The notes beneath the pieces are model-generated. The model searched no databases, was not told the origin of the DNA, and saw only the letters and a program-made list of their open reading frames with translations. This document shows positions 1 through 7,654 of a stretch of DNA of 41,972 nt, one piece after another. How positions within the stretch are numbered: position 1 is the stretch's first letter; the number at the start of each line of letters is the position of its first letter. A program made the position numbers and the translations under genes. This DNA is from Opitutales bacterium. GTDB lineage: Bacteria > Verrucomicrobiota > Verrucomicrobiia > Opitutales > JAJFLR01. The stretch is from positions 1-41,972 of the forward strand of contig JAJFLR010000076.1 of the NCBI GenBank assembly GCA_021772565.1, in the 5' to 3' direction.

Positions 1-288
1 AATTGCTCGCCACTTGTCTACTTCAGAACGGAGTTTATTTATAACCGGGGTCGGGTTGTATTGTTGTTCCCGAGTTGAAAGTCCTATGCCTTCGTCAAAA
101 ACAATTTCTTGCTGATTGGATGATCTCTTTCTTTTTCTGGGCTTCGGTATCGGTGTTATAAATTCTGCGTTGCGACGACTCTCGATTATCTTCTGTGTCG
201 GCTGTCCATCCTTATCGAGTTCCCAATGACGTTTTGGATATTCATAAGGAGAGTTAAGTATCGGTTTTTCGAAAAAAGGATTTTCCAT
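1..288 (-). CDS. BPTD_3080-type restriction endonuclease, N-terminal fragment
   Basis: An open frame runs from an ATG at 288 leftwards off the window edge, 96 codons with no stop. The protein begins MENPFFEKPILNSPYEYP and continues with KRHWELDKDGQPTQ, ITPIPKP, FDEGIGLSTREQQYNPTP. From memory this is the conserved N-terminus of BPTD_3080-family restriction enzymes, large type III-like proteins with a DEAD/DEAH helicase and a C-terminal nuclease. Those domains would lie outside the window, so activity cannot be judged. The matching methyltransferase would be expected further left on the chromosome. The frame is intact over its visible length. A palindromic repeat sits just upstream of the start. 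Confidence 0.75.
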   Translation of the reverse strand, partial: MENPFFEKPILNSPYEYPKRHWELDKDGQPTQKIIESRRNAEFITPIPKPRKRKRSSNQQEIVFDEGIGLSTREQQYNPTPVINKLRSEVDKWRAI

Positions 289-405
289 GTGGCATTTGAG
301 TTATGCTCGATTAATGCGAGACGTATTCACTGAGTCAATCGTTTATCATAATAAGCTTAAAGTTAATATACTGATTCCAGGAATTAATTTCACAAAAAGT
401 CAGCT

Positions 406-492
406 GGATTGCCACATTCGACTAAAGTCTAATTCGCAATGACAAATGAAAACACTGTTGTCATTGCGAGAAGCAACGCGACGAAGCAATCT
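406..492. repeat. REP/BIME-like dispersed palindromic repeat, copy 1
   Basis: Two half-sites face each other. The left half begins GGATTGCC and ends CGCAATGACA. The right half begins TGTCATTGCGAGAAGCAACG and ends GAAGCAATC. GATTGCC pairs with the terminal GCAATC, and GCAATGACA pairs with TGTCATTGC, so the unit can fold. A second copy with the same order of half-sites lies at 5913-5999. The short ORF that follows starts inside this repeat. Confidence 0.7.
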
Positions 493-823
493 ATGTAACT
501 TGAGCCTTCATAACTTTTTCAAATCACTTTATGAAATTATTTTCCAGAACCAGTATAGGTGTTATAATCCGGTTAAACCTTGTAAATACAAACGATCAAC
601 ATCAAAAATAATTTATGTAGTGCTTTTAAATATTAACCTTAACTTTTGGGACTATGCATTTAATGGATCAAGTGGACCCTCATTTTTTAGTACCGAGTCT
701 GTCGATTCTATATCTTTTGAATCCACCATTATACCAGAACCTTCAGATTATAATATTATCATTTCTGTCATGCTTATTGGGACTGTCCTAGTTAAGGTTT
801 TCACAAAAATATATAAACAATAA
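446..823 (+). pseudogene. Remnant of a PEP-CTERM protein (C-terminal sorting tail only)
   Basis: The 125-residue frame has no recognisable N-terminal domain or signal peptide, and its first codons lie inside the palindromic repeat. Its C-terminus is a textbook PEP-CTERM tail: IIPEPS near residues 95-100, a hydrophobic stretch IIISVMLIGTVLV, then a basic end (KVFTKIYKQ). Such tails direct exported proteins to an exosortase in the inner membrane. The likely history is loss of most of a PEP-CTERM gene, leaving the tail fused by chance to repeat-derived codons. The alternative of a genuine small surface protein is weaker because there is no export signal. The stretch 824-1011 that follows holds only AT-rich sequence. 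Confidence 0.5.
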
Positions 824-997
824 TATTTAACGGCGGCCAAAATCAGGCAGATCCCTACCCTGCAAAGTCAAAGGAAATAGATTTGTAGTTTAAATTATAT
901 AATTTGTAATTTGGTGTTTATCGGTAGAAGCCCTCTGGGCAGTAGCACTAAAATCAGTAATTGACAATAAAAGAATCTTATTAAAACTTATTAATTA

Positions 998-1004
998 AAA
1001 GGAG
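998..1004 (+). promoter_or_regulatory. Strong ribosome binding site of the first antitoxin gene
   Basis: AAAGGAG lies seven bases before the ATG at 1012. It is notable because almost no other gene in the window has a Shine-Dalgarno sequence. A TTGACA at 961-966 could be a -35 box, but no good -10 follows at normal spacing. Confidence 0.6.
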
Positions 1005-1011
1005 ATCCATT

Positions 1012-1224
1012 ATGTTTAAAACAATCGAAGCAGTTATCGATAAAGAGGGAAACATTCAACCTCTCGAAAAATTAAATAACAAGTCAACTAAACGGGCACT
1101 TGTTACTATTCTCGATGACTTTGACGATGATACTGTTCAAGAGACAGCAATATTAAGTGAAGCTTCTCTTGCAGAAAGTTGGAATAGTAAAGAGGAAGAT
1201 GATGCATGGGGACATCTCCAATAG
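1012..1224 (+). CDS. Antitoxin of a PemK/MazF-type toxin-antitoxin pair
   Basis: A 70-residue acidic protein whose N-terminus (MFKTIEAVIDKEGNIQPLE) looks like the short beta-strand segment common to antitoxins that precede PemK-like toxins. It continues with RALVTILDD and ends with an acidic tail, LSEASLAESWNSKEEDDAW. In such proteins the N-terminus is structural or DNA-binding and the tail wraps the toxin. The gene overlaps the downstream toxin start by 19 bases, which implies translational coupling. It has one of the few clear ribosome binding sites in the window. The family assignment rests mainly on the pairing, as the sequence is not a canonical MazE. Confidence 0.75.
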   Translation: MFKTIEAVIDKEGNIQPLEKLNNKSTKRALVTILDDFDDDTVQETAILSEASLAESWNSKEEDDAWGHLQ

Positions 1225-1556
1225 GAACAATAGTTTTAGTTAGATTTCCATTTTCTGATCTAACGAATGCTAAACTTAGACCGGCTTTAGTATTAGCTGA
1301 TGTTGGAAGAAATGACTCCATACTTTGTCAAATTACAAGTAATCCGTTTGGAGATAAAAATACAATCAAATTGACTGAAAATAATTTCATTAGTGGTAGC
1401 CTTGACCGTATTAGCTATGCGCGACCAGGTCGACTGTTTACAGCAAATAAGAATATTATTAGTCGTGAAGTTGGAAAATTAAAATCAGATACTCATGCTA
1501 AAATAGTGAGTGCCATTATCTTGATTCTCAAAAAGTATTCGATTTCTCACTCATAA
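1206..1556 (+). CDS. PemK/MazF-family toxin (endoribonuclease)
   Basis: A 116-residue protein beginning MGTSPIGTIVLVRFPFSDL, followed by KLRPALVLAD and later SYARPGRLFTANK. This is the PemK/MazF fold: an SH3-like barrel that usually cleaves mRNA at short motifs. The RPALVL segment after the first strands is the family signature. Length is typical (about 110 residues) and the frame is complete. The ATG at 1206 lies inside the antitoxin gene, so the pair forms a two-gene operon with antitoxin first, the usual order. Cleavage specificity cannot be read from the sequence. Confidence 0.85.
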   Translation: MGTSPIGTIVLVRFPFSDLTNAKLRPALVLADVGRNDSILCQITSNPFGDKNTIKLTENNFISGSLDRISYARPGRLFTANKNIISREVGKLKSDTHAKIVSAIILILKKYSISHS

Positions 1557-1640
1557 GAATTTCTGTATTACAAAAGGCATGCCCTACAAAAGACGTCAAT
1601 CATTTGATGTATAACTATTGTTAATAATCGCGTAAAACCG

Positions 1641-1669
1641 TTGACAAGTAGATACTTTGTAATTACATT
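1641..1669 (+). promoter_or_regulatory. Candidate promoter of mazEF, giving a near-leaderless mRNA
   Basis: TTGACA (1641-1646), a 17-base spacer and TACATT (1664-1669) match sigma70-type boxes at 6/6 and 4/6. The predicted start point falls at or within a base or two of the ATG at 1676, so the transcript would have essentially no leader. No Shine-Dalgarno sequence is present. Confidence 0.5.
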
Positions 1670-1675
1670 CCTGGC

Positions 1676-1930
1676 ATGCAATCAAATATAATTAAAATAG
1701 GGAACTCACACGGTGTGCGCATTCCCAAACCGTTTTTAGAAGAATGTGGGCTGTCCGATGAGATTGAAATTAATATAATCGATAACGGCATTATGATAAC
1801 ATCACCCAACCATCCTCGTAAGGATTGGGATAAAGCTTTTAAGGATATGAAACAAAATAACGATGATAATCTTGTTGATGAATTATTAACTCATTCTGAT
1901 TGGGATGATAAAGAGTGGGAATGGAAATAA
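1676..1930 (+). CDS. mazE: MazE-type antitoxin with AbrB/SpoVT DNA-binding fold
   Basis: An 84-residue protein with the classic MazE opening: MQSNIIKIGNSHGVRIPKPF, then a short hydrophobic strand region and an acidic C-terminal tail (NDDNLVDELL, WDDKEWEWK). The N-terminal half forms the swapped-hairpin AbrB barrel that binds the operator. The tail neutralises the toxin. It overlaps the next gene by ten bases, as expected for a mazEF operon. This antitoxin is of a different type from that of the neighbouring pair at 1012-1556, so the two toxin-antitoxin loci are not simple duplicates. Confidence 0.88.
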   Translation: MQSNIIKIGNSHGVRIPKPFLEECGLSDEIEINIIDNGIMITSPNHPRKDWDKAFKDMKQNNDDNLVDELLTHSDWDDKEWEWK

Positions 1931-2244
1931 ATAGATTTGATGTAGTTATCGTTACTCTTGATCCGACTAAGGGTAGTGAAATTAAAAAAACAAGACCTTG
2001 TCTGGTAATTTCTCCAAATGAAATGAATTTTCATATTTCAACTGTTATTGTAGCTCCAATGACCAGTAAGGGGAGAAACTATCCTACAAGAATAAATTGT
2101 ACTTTTCAAAAGATAAAAGGACAAGTGGTTCTTGATCAAATTCGAACTATTGATAAATCTAGAATCAACAAAAATTTAGGGCACATAGAATCAAAAACTC
2201 AGGATAAAGTTTTAAATGGATTACTAGAATTGTTCTCAAAATAA
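1921..2244 (+). CDS. mazF: MazF-type toxin (mRNA endoribonuclease)
   Basis: A protein of 107 residues beginning MEINRFDVVIVTLDPTKGSE, then TRPCLVISP, STVIVAPMTSKG and GQVVLDQIRTIDKSRI, all hallmarks of MazF. The known fold is a dimeric SH3-like barrel that cuts single-stranded RNA. I place the start at the ATG at 1921. A GTG at 1915 in the same frame would add two residues. Both starts lie inside mazE, so the genes are translationally coupled. Length is normal and the frame is intact. It differs clearly in sequence from the PemK-like toxin at 1206-1556. Confidence 0.88.
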   Translation: MEINRFDVVIVTLDPTKGSEIKKTRPCLVISPNEMNFHISTVIVAPMTSKGRNYPTRINCTFQKIKGQVVLDQIRTIDKSRINKNLGHIESKTQDKVLNGLLELFSK

Positions 2245-2256
2245 TCACTAGCTTTA

Positions 2257-2292
2257 ATTTTAAATTCCTGAAACATTTTAAATTCCTGAAAC
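2257..2292 (+). repeat. Perfect 18-bp tandem duplication upstream of hisC
   Basis: The unit ATTTTAAATTCCTGAAAC occurs twice head to tail without mismatch, immediately before the hisC start at 2312. It may be a recent slippage product or may affect hisC expression. Confidence 0.9.
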
Positions 2293-2311
2293 TATAAATG
2301 ACCAATAAAAA

Positions 2312-3406
2312 ATGACCTACAACGATCTTGTTAAAAAAACAGTTTTGACCCAGCCTGTTTATGAACCGGGAAAGCCGATTGATTTGGTTGCGCGTGAAAT
2401 TGGTTTTGATCCTGAAGAAATTATTAAACTCGCTTCGAATGAAAATCCGTTAGGCGCATCACCAAAAGCTATCGAGGCAATAAAAAAAGAAGCTTCATCG
2501 GTAAATCAATATCCGGAAAACAGTTGTTATTTTTTAAGACAAAAGCTGGCTACACGACTAGAATTGACAGAGGATCAAATTATTGTCGGGCATGGTTCGA
2601 ATGAAATTATCTCACTGCTGACTAACGCTTTCGTTGAGCCTGGTGTAAACACTGTTATGGGTAAAAGTGCTTTTATCTCTTATAAACTATTTACTCTTTT
2701 GGCTGGTGGCACACCAATTGAAGTTCCACTAAAAAATTTTTGTCATGACTTGGATGCGATGTTGGCCGCTATAAATTCCGATACCAGAATAGTCTATCTA
2801 CCCTGTCCCAATAACCCAACCGGCACTGCAAATTCTGCAGATGAAATAAATCAGTTTATCGAAAAATTACCGGATCATGTAGTTCTTTGTTTTGATGAAG
2901 CTTACGCCGAGTACCAAGATAGTCCACCGGACTTGAGATCATGGATTGCAAAGGGGAAAAAAATTATCTGTCTTCGTACTTTTTCAAAAATTTATGGCTT
3001 GGCCGGATTGCGTATCGGTTATGGGTATTGTCAATCTGAGTTGACTTCTATTCTAAACAGAGTGCGGCCGCCTTTTAATGTTAACGGTGTAGCACAAAAA
3101 GCTGCATTAGCTGCCCTCAGCGATGATGATTGGGTCAAACAAAGTAAAAGTGAAAATGATCAAGGCCTGATTCAATTGACTGACGGTCTGACTGAACTAA
3201 ACTTAGCCATCGTACCCAGTAAGGGAAATTTTTTGCTTGTGCAGTTCGAAAAAAGTGACAGCATCTGTCAGCAATTATTAAACAAAGGATTCATAGTCAG
3301 ACCATTGAAAGGTTATTCGCTACCCGATCATCTAAGAATAACGATTGGGACAAAAGAGCAAAACCGCAAGTTGCTTGTTGTGTTAAAAGAGATACTCCAA
3401 AACTAA
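2312..3406 (+). CDS. hisC: Histidinol-phosphate aminotransferase
   Basis: A PLP-dependent class I/II aminotransferase of 364 residues. It transfers the amino group between glutamate and imidazole acetol phosphate in histidine synthesis, in the cytoplasm. Visible motifs are LASNENPLG near the N-terminus (substrate clamp), CPNNPTG around 165-171, FDEAYAEY around 194-201 (the Asp that contacts the cofactor nitrogen) and LRTFSKIYGLAGLRIGY, where K226 is the Schiff-base lysine. The C-terminal LRITIGT is the usual HisC ending. Length is normal. It stands just after the MazF gene and 28 bases before a membrane protein gene, with no other his genes nearby. Some HisC homologues also accept phenylalanine or tyrosine precursors. 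Confidence 0.93.
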   Translation: MTYNDLVKKTVLTQPVYEPGKPIDLVAREIGFDPEEIIKLASNENPLGASPKAIEAIKKEASSVNQYPENSCYFLRQKLATRLELTEDQIIVGHGSNEIISLLTNAFVEPGVNTVMGKSAFISYKLFTLLAGGTPIEVPLKNFCHDLDAMLAAINSDTRIVYLPCPNNPTGTANSADEINQFIEKLPDHVVLCFDEAYAEYQDSPPDLRSWIAKGKKIICLRTFSKIYGLAGLRIGYGYCQSELTSILNRVRPPFNVNGVAQKAALAALSDDDWVKQSKSENDQGLIQLTDGLTELNLAIVPSKGNFLLVQFEKSDSICQQLLNKGFIVRPLKGYSLPDHLRITIGTKEQNRKLLVVLKEILQN

Positions 3407-3434
3407 TCATGGGGCTAAACCGCAATTTACAAGA

Positions 3435-4754
3435 GTGATACTCGAAACAAATTATTTGTTTCTACATGTTGTTGGTGTAACAGGATTGCTTATCTTAAAT
3501 GCGCTATTGGTTGCCTGTGAATTTAGTCTTATTCGAATCCGACATTATCATTTCAAGAAGGATTTGATAAATAAAATTAAAGAAGACAGACGGGTCACCC
3601 AACTTTTAGAAAACGCCGACGCTATCGAACGCAGTATTCAATTGGGCGTAGTATTCTGCACAATCGGTATCGCGTTACTGCTGTTTCCGGTTTTATATAA
3701 CTTACTGGTAGCTTTAGGGTTATCTGATTCGATGGCAAACTCATATCCGATAGTCATCTTATCATTTCTTTTGTCTGTTATTTTTCATTATATGATTGGA
3801 GATTTAATTCCGCGAGGATTGGGAGCATTATTTCCAATTCAAGCTGTGAAAGCACCTTTCTTATTAATCAATGCTCTTTCAGTAGTCAGTCATCCAATCT
3901 ATAAAATTCTCAATCTTATTGCACAAAATTTATTTGTTCTGCTTAAAATAGAAAGAAGGGCCGATTTGAAATCGTTTGATATTGAATCGCGAATTGAGTC
4001 GATCGAACAAAAGAGCGAAGAAGCGGATGAAAATGACGTCCCACTATCAATTTTGAAAAATGCCCTGCAGATGGGCAAATTGGAGGTGGAAGATATTTTG
4101 CTGCCGAGAAATCAGGTTAAATTCTTTGATATCAATGATTCCAATGAAGAAAATATTAAGATGGCTATCGAGTCGGGGCACACTCGATTTCCATTATGTG
4201 TCGGTGATCTGGATCAGTGTCTTGGATTGATTCATATTAAAGATATTTTCAGGGAAAATTTGCATATCAATAATTTAAATCTGCGAACAATTAAAAGGAA
4301 TATTTTACGATTTGAAGCAGATATCCCAATCGATCAGTCACTCCGAATTATGTTGAGAGATAAAAAACATATGGCACTGGTGATCGATGATTTTGGCGGC
4401 ACCATCGGCGTCATCACCCTCGATCTGATATTAGAACAAATAGTCGGAGATATTCAGGACGAGTTCGATCGAGAAGAGGCATTAATTAAAACTATTGGTG
4501 ATAACGAGTTTATTGTTTCAGGGCTTACGCCAATGCATGAACTGGAAGAATCATTAAACATAAAAATTGACTACGATGAAATTTCAACTTTTGGAGGATT
4601 GATAACGGGGAAGGTCGGCAGAATACCAGGAGTTGATGAAGAAATTGAACTGGAAAATCTATTTATTAAAATTACCGAAGTTAACGAAAAACGTGTTATA
4701 GCCGCGAAGATTCGTTTGAAAATGGATAATGAATTAGAGAGTATTACTTCTTAA
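3435..4754 (+). CDS. CNNM/CorC-type transporter-associated membrane protein (DUF21 + CBS pair + CorC_HlyC)
   Basis: A 439-residue inner-membrane protein. An N-terminal DUF21 region spans about residues 5-170, with several hydrophobic helices and the EFSLIRIR segment typical of the family. A CBS pair follows at about 210-335 (DILLPRNQVKFF, HTRFPLCVGD, HMALVIDDFGGTIGVITLDL). The C-terminal CorC_HlyC domain covers about 350-430 (EFIVSGLTPMHELEE, TFGGLITGKVGRIPG). Members are often called hemolysin-like but more likely act in magnesium or other cation export. The start is a GTG at 3435, 28 bases after hisC, so the two may be cotranscribed. The substrate cannot be read from the sequence. Confidence 0.88.
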   Translation: MILETNYLFLHVVGVTGLLILNALLVACEFSLIRIRHYHFKKDLINKIKEDRRVTQLLENADAIERSIQLGVVFCTIGIALLLFPVLYNLLVALGLSDSMANSYPIVILSFLLSVIFHYMIGDLIPRGLGALFPIQAVKAPFLLINALSVVSHPIYKILNLIAQNLFVLLKIERRADLKSFDIESRIESIEQKSEEADENDVPLSILKNALQMGKLEVEDILLPRNQVKFFDINDSNEENIKMAIESGHTRFPLCVGDLDQCLGLIHIKDIFRENLHINNLNLRTIKRNILRFEADIPIDQSLRIMLRDKKHMALVIDDFGGTIGVITLDLILEQIVGDIQDEFDREEALIKTIGDNEFIVSGLTPMHELEESLNIKIDYDEISTFGGLITGKVGRIPGVDEEIELENLFIKITEVNEKRVIAAKIRLKMDNELESITS

Positions 4755-4796
4755 CAAATGCTGTATGAGTATCAATAAATGGTATCAAATAATTTT

Positions 4797-5468
4797 TTAG
4801 CTACTCTCCTTTTCGGGAAATGATAATTTAGCTAACGATTCTCTCAATTCCTCAATAAAATTCTTGAAATCAACCAAATCAAAATTTCCGTGTACATATT
4901 CCGGTATTTCATCAATTTCAATATCTGCCAGTAAATATGATATCATTGCAGGATCTAATCCTGCTTCTTTATGTTTAGCCTCCTCAAAATAACTATCAAT
5001 CGTATATCCCTTATTTTTAAGAAAATATAGATCAATTAAATCTTTGGTCTCACATCGACTGACCAGAGTACAAATTTTGTTCAGCATAATTTCTTTCAGA
5101 GTATCGACTATGATATCGCCAAATTTGTTTTTATTAATATCAATTTGTGGTACACTTTCTAGAACAAAGTCCAAAATTTCAGATTCACCCTGTCTACTTA
5201 ACTCATATCTATAAAAAGTAGGAGACGCAGTTATTGTTCTGCACTCAGCATTCAATTGCTTAGCAATATTTAGAACCGCATTTTCCAGTAGATGCCAATT
5301 AATAGAATCTTGAGTAAAGAAATCGAGATCATATGACAGTCGATGATCCAGATAAAAAATCCCCAACGCTGAACCTCCTGTGAGAAAAAATCTCTGTTCA
5401 ATATCAAAAAATGATTTTAAAAAATCAGTTTTAAGCTGAGTTGTAGATTTAGATTCTTCCCAGTTCAT
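4797..5468 (-). CDS. AbiEii/AbiGii-type nucleotidyltransferase (toxin of a two-gene locus)
   Basis: A 223-residue protein carrying the polymerase-beta-like nucleotidyltransferase motif of the AbiEii/AbiGii family: FFLTGGSALG at residues 28-37 and LSYDLDFF at 44-51, with the DxD metal ligands D47 and D49. TLKEIMLNKICTLVSRCETKDLIDLYFL then gives the second conserved block (Lys, then Arg-x-x-KDliDly). Related toxins transfer nucleotides to tRNA or other targets and are held in check by a partner. The start overlaps the preceding small gene by 20 bases, so translation is coupled. The protein is shorter than AbiEii proper. An immunity role is plausible but not shown. Confidence 0.8.
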   Translation of the reverse strand: MNWEESKSTTQLKTDFLKSFFDIEQRFFLTGGSALGIFYLDHRLSYDLDFFTQDSINWHLLENAVLNIAKQLNAECRTITASPTFYRYELSRQGESEILDFVLESVPQIDINKNKFGDIIVDTLKEIMLNKICTLVSRCETKDLIDLYFLKNKGYTIDSYFEEAKHKEAGLDPAMISYLLADIEIDEIPEYVHGNFDLVDFKNFIEELRESLAKLSFPEKESS

Positions 5469-5730
5469 GCCATGTTTCCAGAATGTAACTCCAAAATTTC
5501 TTTCTTCTACCTAAAAAAGGCTGTAATTCACTGAACCTGGCATAAACCTCATCGGGAGTTAAAAACTGCCAAACATCACTTATCACTGCTTCACGCATAA
5601 TCCAAGTTGCAGTTTTCACCCATTCCTTCTTAGACGAATTGCAAAGTTGTTTACGAATAGCACCGGCATTTAACGCTCTATCCCAGGCAAAATATGGAAT
5701 CTCGTCATCTTTTATTCTTTTGGTTTTCAT
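5449..5730 (-). CDS. Small conserved partner of the AbiEii-type nucleotidyltransferase (probable antitoxin)
   Basis: A 93-residue protein with no named domain that I can assign. Recognisable traits are YFAWDRALNAGAIRKQL near the N-terminus, WIMREAVISDVWQFLTPDEV in the middle and FWSYILETWHEL at the C-terminus. Similar small proteins with a (F)WD-x(3,4)-LR...DVW-x-F-x-TPEEV pattern often sit directly before nucleotidyltransferase genes. It is the first gene of the pair and overlaps the toxin gene by 20 bases. It lacks an obvious helix-turn-helix of the AbiEi type, so how it would regulate or neutralise its partner is unknown. Calling it an antitoxin is an inference from gene order. Confidence 0.6.
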   Translation of the reverse strand: MKTKRIKDDEIPYFAWDRALNAGAIRKQLCNSSKKEWVKTATWIMREAVISDVWQFLTPDEVYARFSELQPFLGRRKKFWSYILETWHELGRI

Positions 5731-5820
5731 TTAAGACCTCTTAATATTTTTCGATAAAATAATATTCTGTCATCAGGGTACAGAGCAAATAGAAAATTAA
5801 GACTCATTCAACGACTTGCT

Positions 5821-5854
5821 TATAGCGTCTGCCATAATAAATTGGCAGATGTCG
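5821..5854. repeat. TATAGCRTCTGCCA motif with inverted half-site, copy 1
   Basis: TATAGCGTCTGCCATAATAA is followed by TTGGCAGATG. TCTGCCA and TGGCAGA form a seven-base stem. The same 14-base core recurs at 35904-35917 and, inverted, at 32176-32189, always between genes. Confidence 0.6.
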
Positions 5855-5912
5855 TTTTCAACTCGGCACAGAAATAAATCAGTGTATGCAATCAATAGAC
5901 GTAAGTCAGATA

Positions 5913-5999
5913 GATTGCCGCACTCTGCTTTCGCAGAGCTCGCAATGACAATTAGGTATCTACTTTGTCATCGCGAGGAGTAACACGACGTGGCGATCC
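5913..5999. repeat. REP/BIME-like dispersed palindromic repeat, copy 2
   Basis: It has the same layout as 406-492: GATTGCCGCACTC, CGCAATGACA, then TGTCATCGCGAGGAGTAACA and CGACGTGGCGATCC. The outer and inner halves are complementary. It differs from copy 1 at scattered positions, so the copies are not recent. Confidence 0.7.
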
Positions 6000-6298
6000 A
6001 TGACTTTTTGTAACCACCTACCTCAAAGAGTTAATGGTATTTCATATCGATTTGTAATAAATATTTTTGGTTAAGAATTTTCATCTCTCATTAACTCTTC
6101 TACGTAGGTATTTACACTTCATAATCTAAATGCTGTAAGTAATTTCAACAAAAATTAGAATATCATGACTTAATTCAGATACACGTCACAATTAGTTTTG
6201 TTAATATAAATAATGAGAATTGAAATATTTGGGCAATTTGAAACAACATTAAATCACCAGAACTTTAAATTATACAATATACAAAAATTAAAAAAATT

Positions 6299-7654
6299 AT
6301 GTCTAAAAATACAAAAACAGAAGTTGAAAAATTCATGAGGGGATTGGTAAAGCGAAATCCTGGTGAAATTGAATTCCACCAGGCTGTCAGAGAAGTAACT
6401 GAGTCACTTATGCCATTAATACTTGATAACCCGCAATATCGGAAAGCACAAATACTCGAACGGATGACAGAACCGGATCGTATAATTATTTTTCGTGTAA
6501 CCTGGGAAGATGATGAAGGTAACTTTCGGGCAAACAGAGCTTGGCGGGTGCAATTCAATAATTCAATTGGCCCCTATAAAGGTGGACTCCGATTTCATCC
6601 CAGTGTAACGCTGAGTATTCTTAAATTTCTTGGATTTGAGCAAACGTTCAAAAACAGTCTAACCGGCTTGCCTATGGGCGGTGGTAAAGGTGGTTCAAAT
6701 TTTAATCCAAAAGGTAAGAGCGATCACGAAGTAATGCGATTTTGTTATTCTATGATGACTGAGCTGCATCGTCATATTGGTGAAGATACAGATATTCCAG
6801 CGGGTGACATTGGAGTGGGTGCACGTGAGATCAGTTTTCTATTTGGTCAGTACAAAAGAATGAAAAACCGCTTCACCGGAATTTTAACCGGCAAGGGACT
6901 ATCGTTTGGAGGAAGTAGTGGTCGACGCGAAGCGACCGGTTATGGTTGTGTTTATTTTTGTGAAAATATGTTTAAACATCGTGGAGAAAGCATTGAAGGA
7001 AAACGCTGCCTCATATCCGGCTCTGGAAATGTAGCGATTTATAGCATTGAAAAAGCTCTTGAAATGGGTGCCAAGGTGTTAACTTTTTCAGATTCTTCTG
7101 GATTTATTTACGATCCAGACGGTATTAATCAGGATAAGCTAGCATTCCTTAAAGACTTAAAAGAAGTCCGACGTGGACGTGCACACGAATATGCAGATAA
7201 ATTCAAAAACGCCGAATTTCACGCAGGTAAACGACCATGGAATGTGCCTGCTGATATTGCTTTTCCCTGCGCTACCCAAAATGAAATCAGTAAAGAGGAA
7301 GCTGAAACATTAATAAAAAATGGTATTCAAGCTGTATCTGAAGGGGCCAATATGCCAACTGTCCTTGAAGGTGCTCATGCTTTTGTAAATGCCAAGATTT
7401 TATTTGGCCCTGCAAAAGCAGCAAACGCTGGTGGTGTTGCAGTCTCAGGACTTGAGCAAAGCCAAAATGCACTGCGACTTTCTTGGGACCACAGAGAAGT
7501 TGATGATCGACTTAAAGATATCATGCGTAGCATTCATGCTAAATGTGTTGAGCACGGCAGTGATGATGATAATTTTGTAAACTATGTCAAAGGAGCAAAC
7601 ATAGCAGGGTTCATAAAAGTCGCCGATGCGATGTTGGCATACGGTGCTGTTTAG
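6299..7654 (+). CDS. gdhA: NADP-specific glutamate dehydrogenase
   Basis: Hexameric-type glutamate dehydrogenase of 451 residues, the usual length. It aminates 2-oxoglutarate with ammonium and NADPH, the main ammonium assimilation step when ammonium is plentiful. Motifs include GPYKGGLRFHPSV, the glycine-rich catalytic block PMGGGKGGSNFNPKGKSD with K130, PAGDIGVGAREI and the dinucleotide fold SGSGNVAIYSIEKALEMGA. A Ser follows the second strand of that fold (FSDSSG), which agrees with NADP use. The C-terminus (VKGANIAGFIKVADAMLAYG) is typical. There is no Shine-Dalgarno sequence at the ATG. The gene stands alone between repeats. Confidence 0.95.
   Translation: MSKNTKTEVEKFMRGLVKRNPGEIEFHQAVREVTESLMPLILDNPQYRKAQILERMTEPDRIIIFRVTWEDDEGNFRANRAWRVQFNNSIGPYKGGLRFHPSVTLSILKFLGFEQTFKNSLTGLPMGGGKGGSNFNPKGKSDHEVMRFCYSMMTELHRHIGEDTDIPAGDIGVGAREISFLFGQYKRMKNRFTGILTGKGLSFGGSSGRREATGYGCVYFCENMFKHRGESIEGKRCLISGSGNVAIYSIEKALEMGAKVLTFSDSSGFIYDPDGINQDKLAFLKDLKEVRRGRAHEYADKFKNAEFHAGKRPWNVPADIAFPCATQNEISKEEAETLIKNGIQAVSEGANMPTVLEGAHAFVNAKILFGPAKAANAGGVAVSGLEQSQNALRLSWDHREVDDRLKDIMRSIHAKCVEHGSDDDNFVNYVKGANIAGFIKVADAMLAYGAV

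Larger units (their letters stand above)
5731..6298. other. Non-coding stretch with two repeat elements
   Basis: No credible gene. The stretch holds an inverted repeat at 5821-5854, the second REP-like palindrome at 5913-5999 and about 300 bases of AT-rich DNA before gdhA. A TACAAT at 6273-6278 could be the gdhA -10 box, but no matching -35 is seen at normal spacing. Confidence 0.6.
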
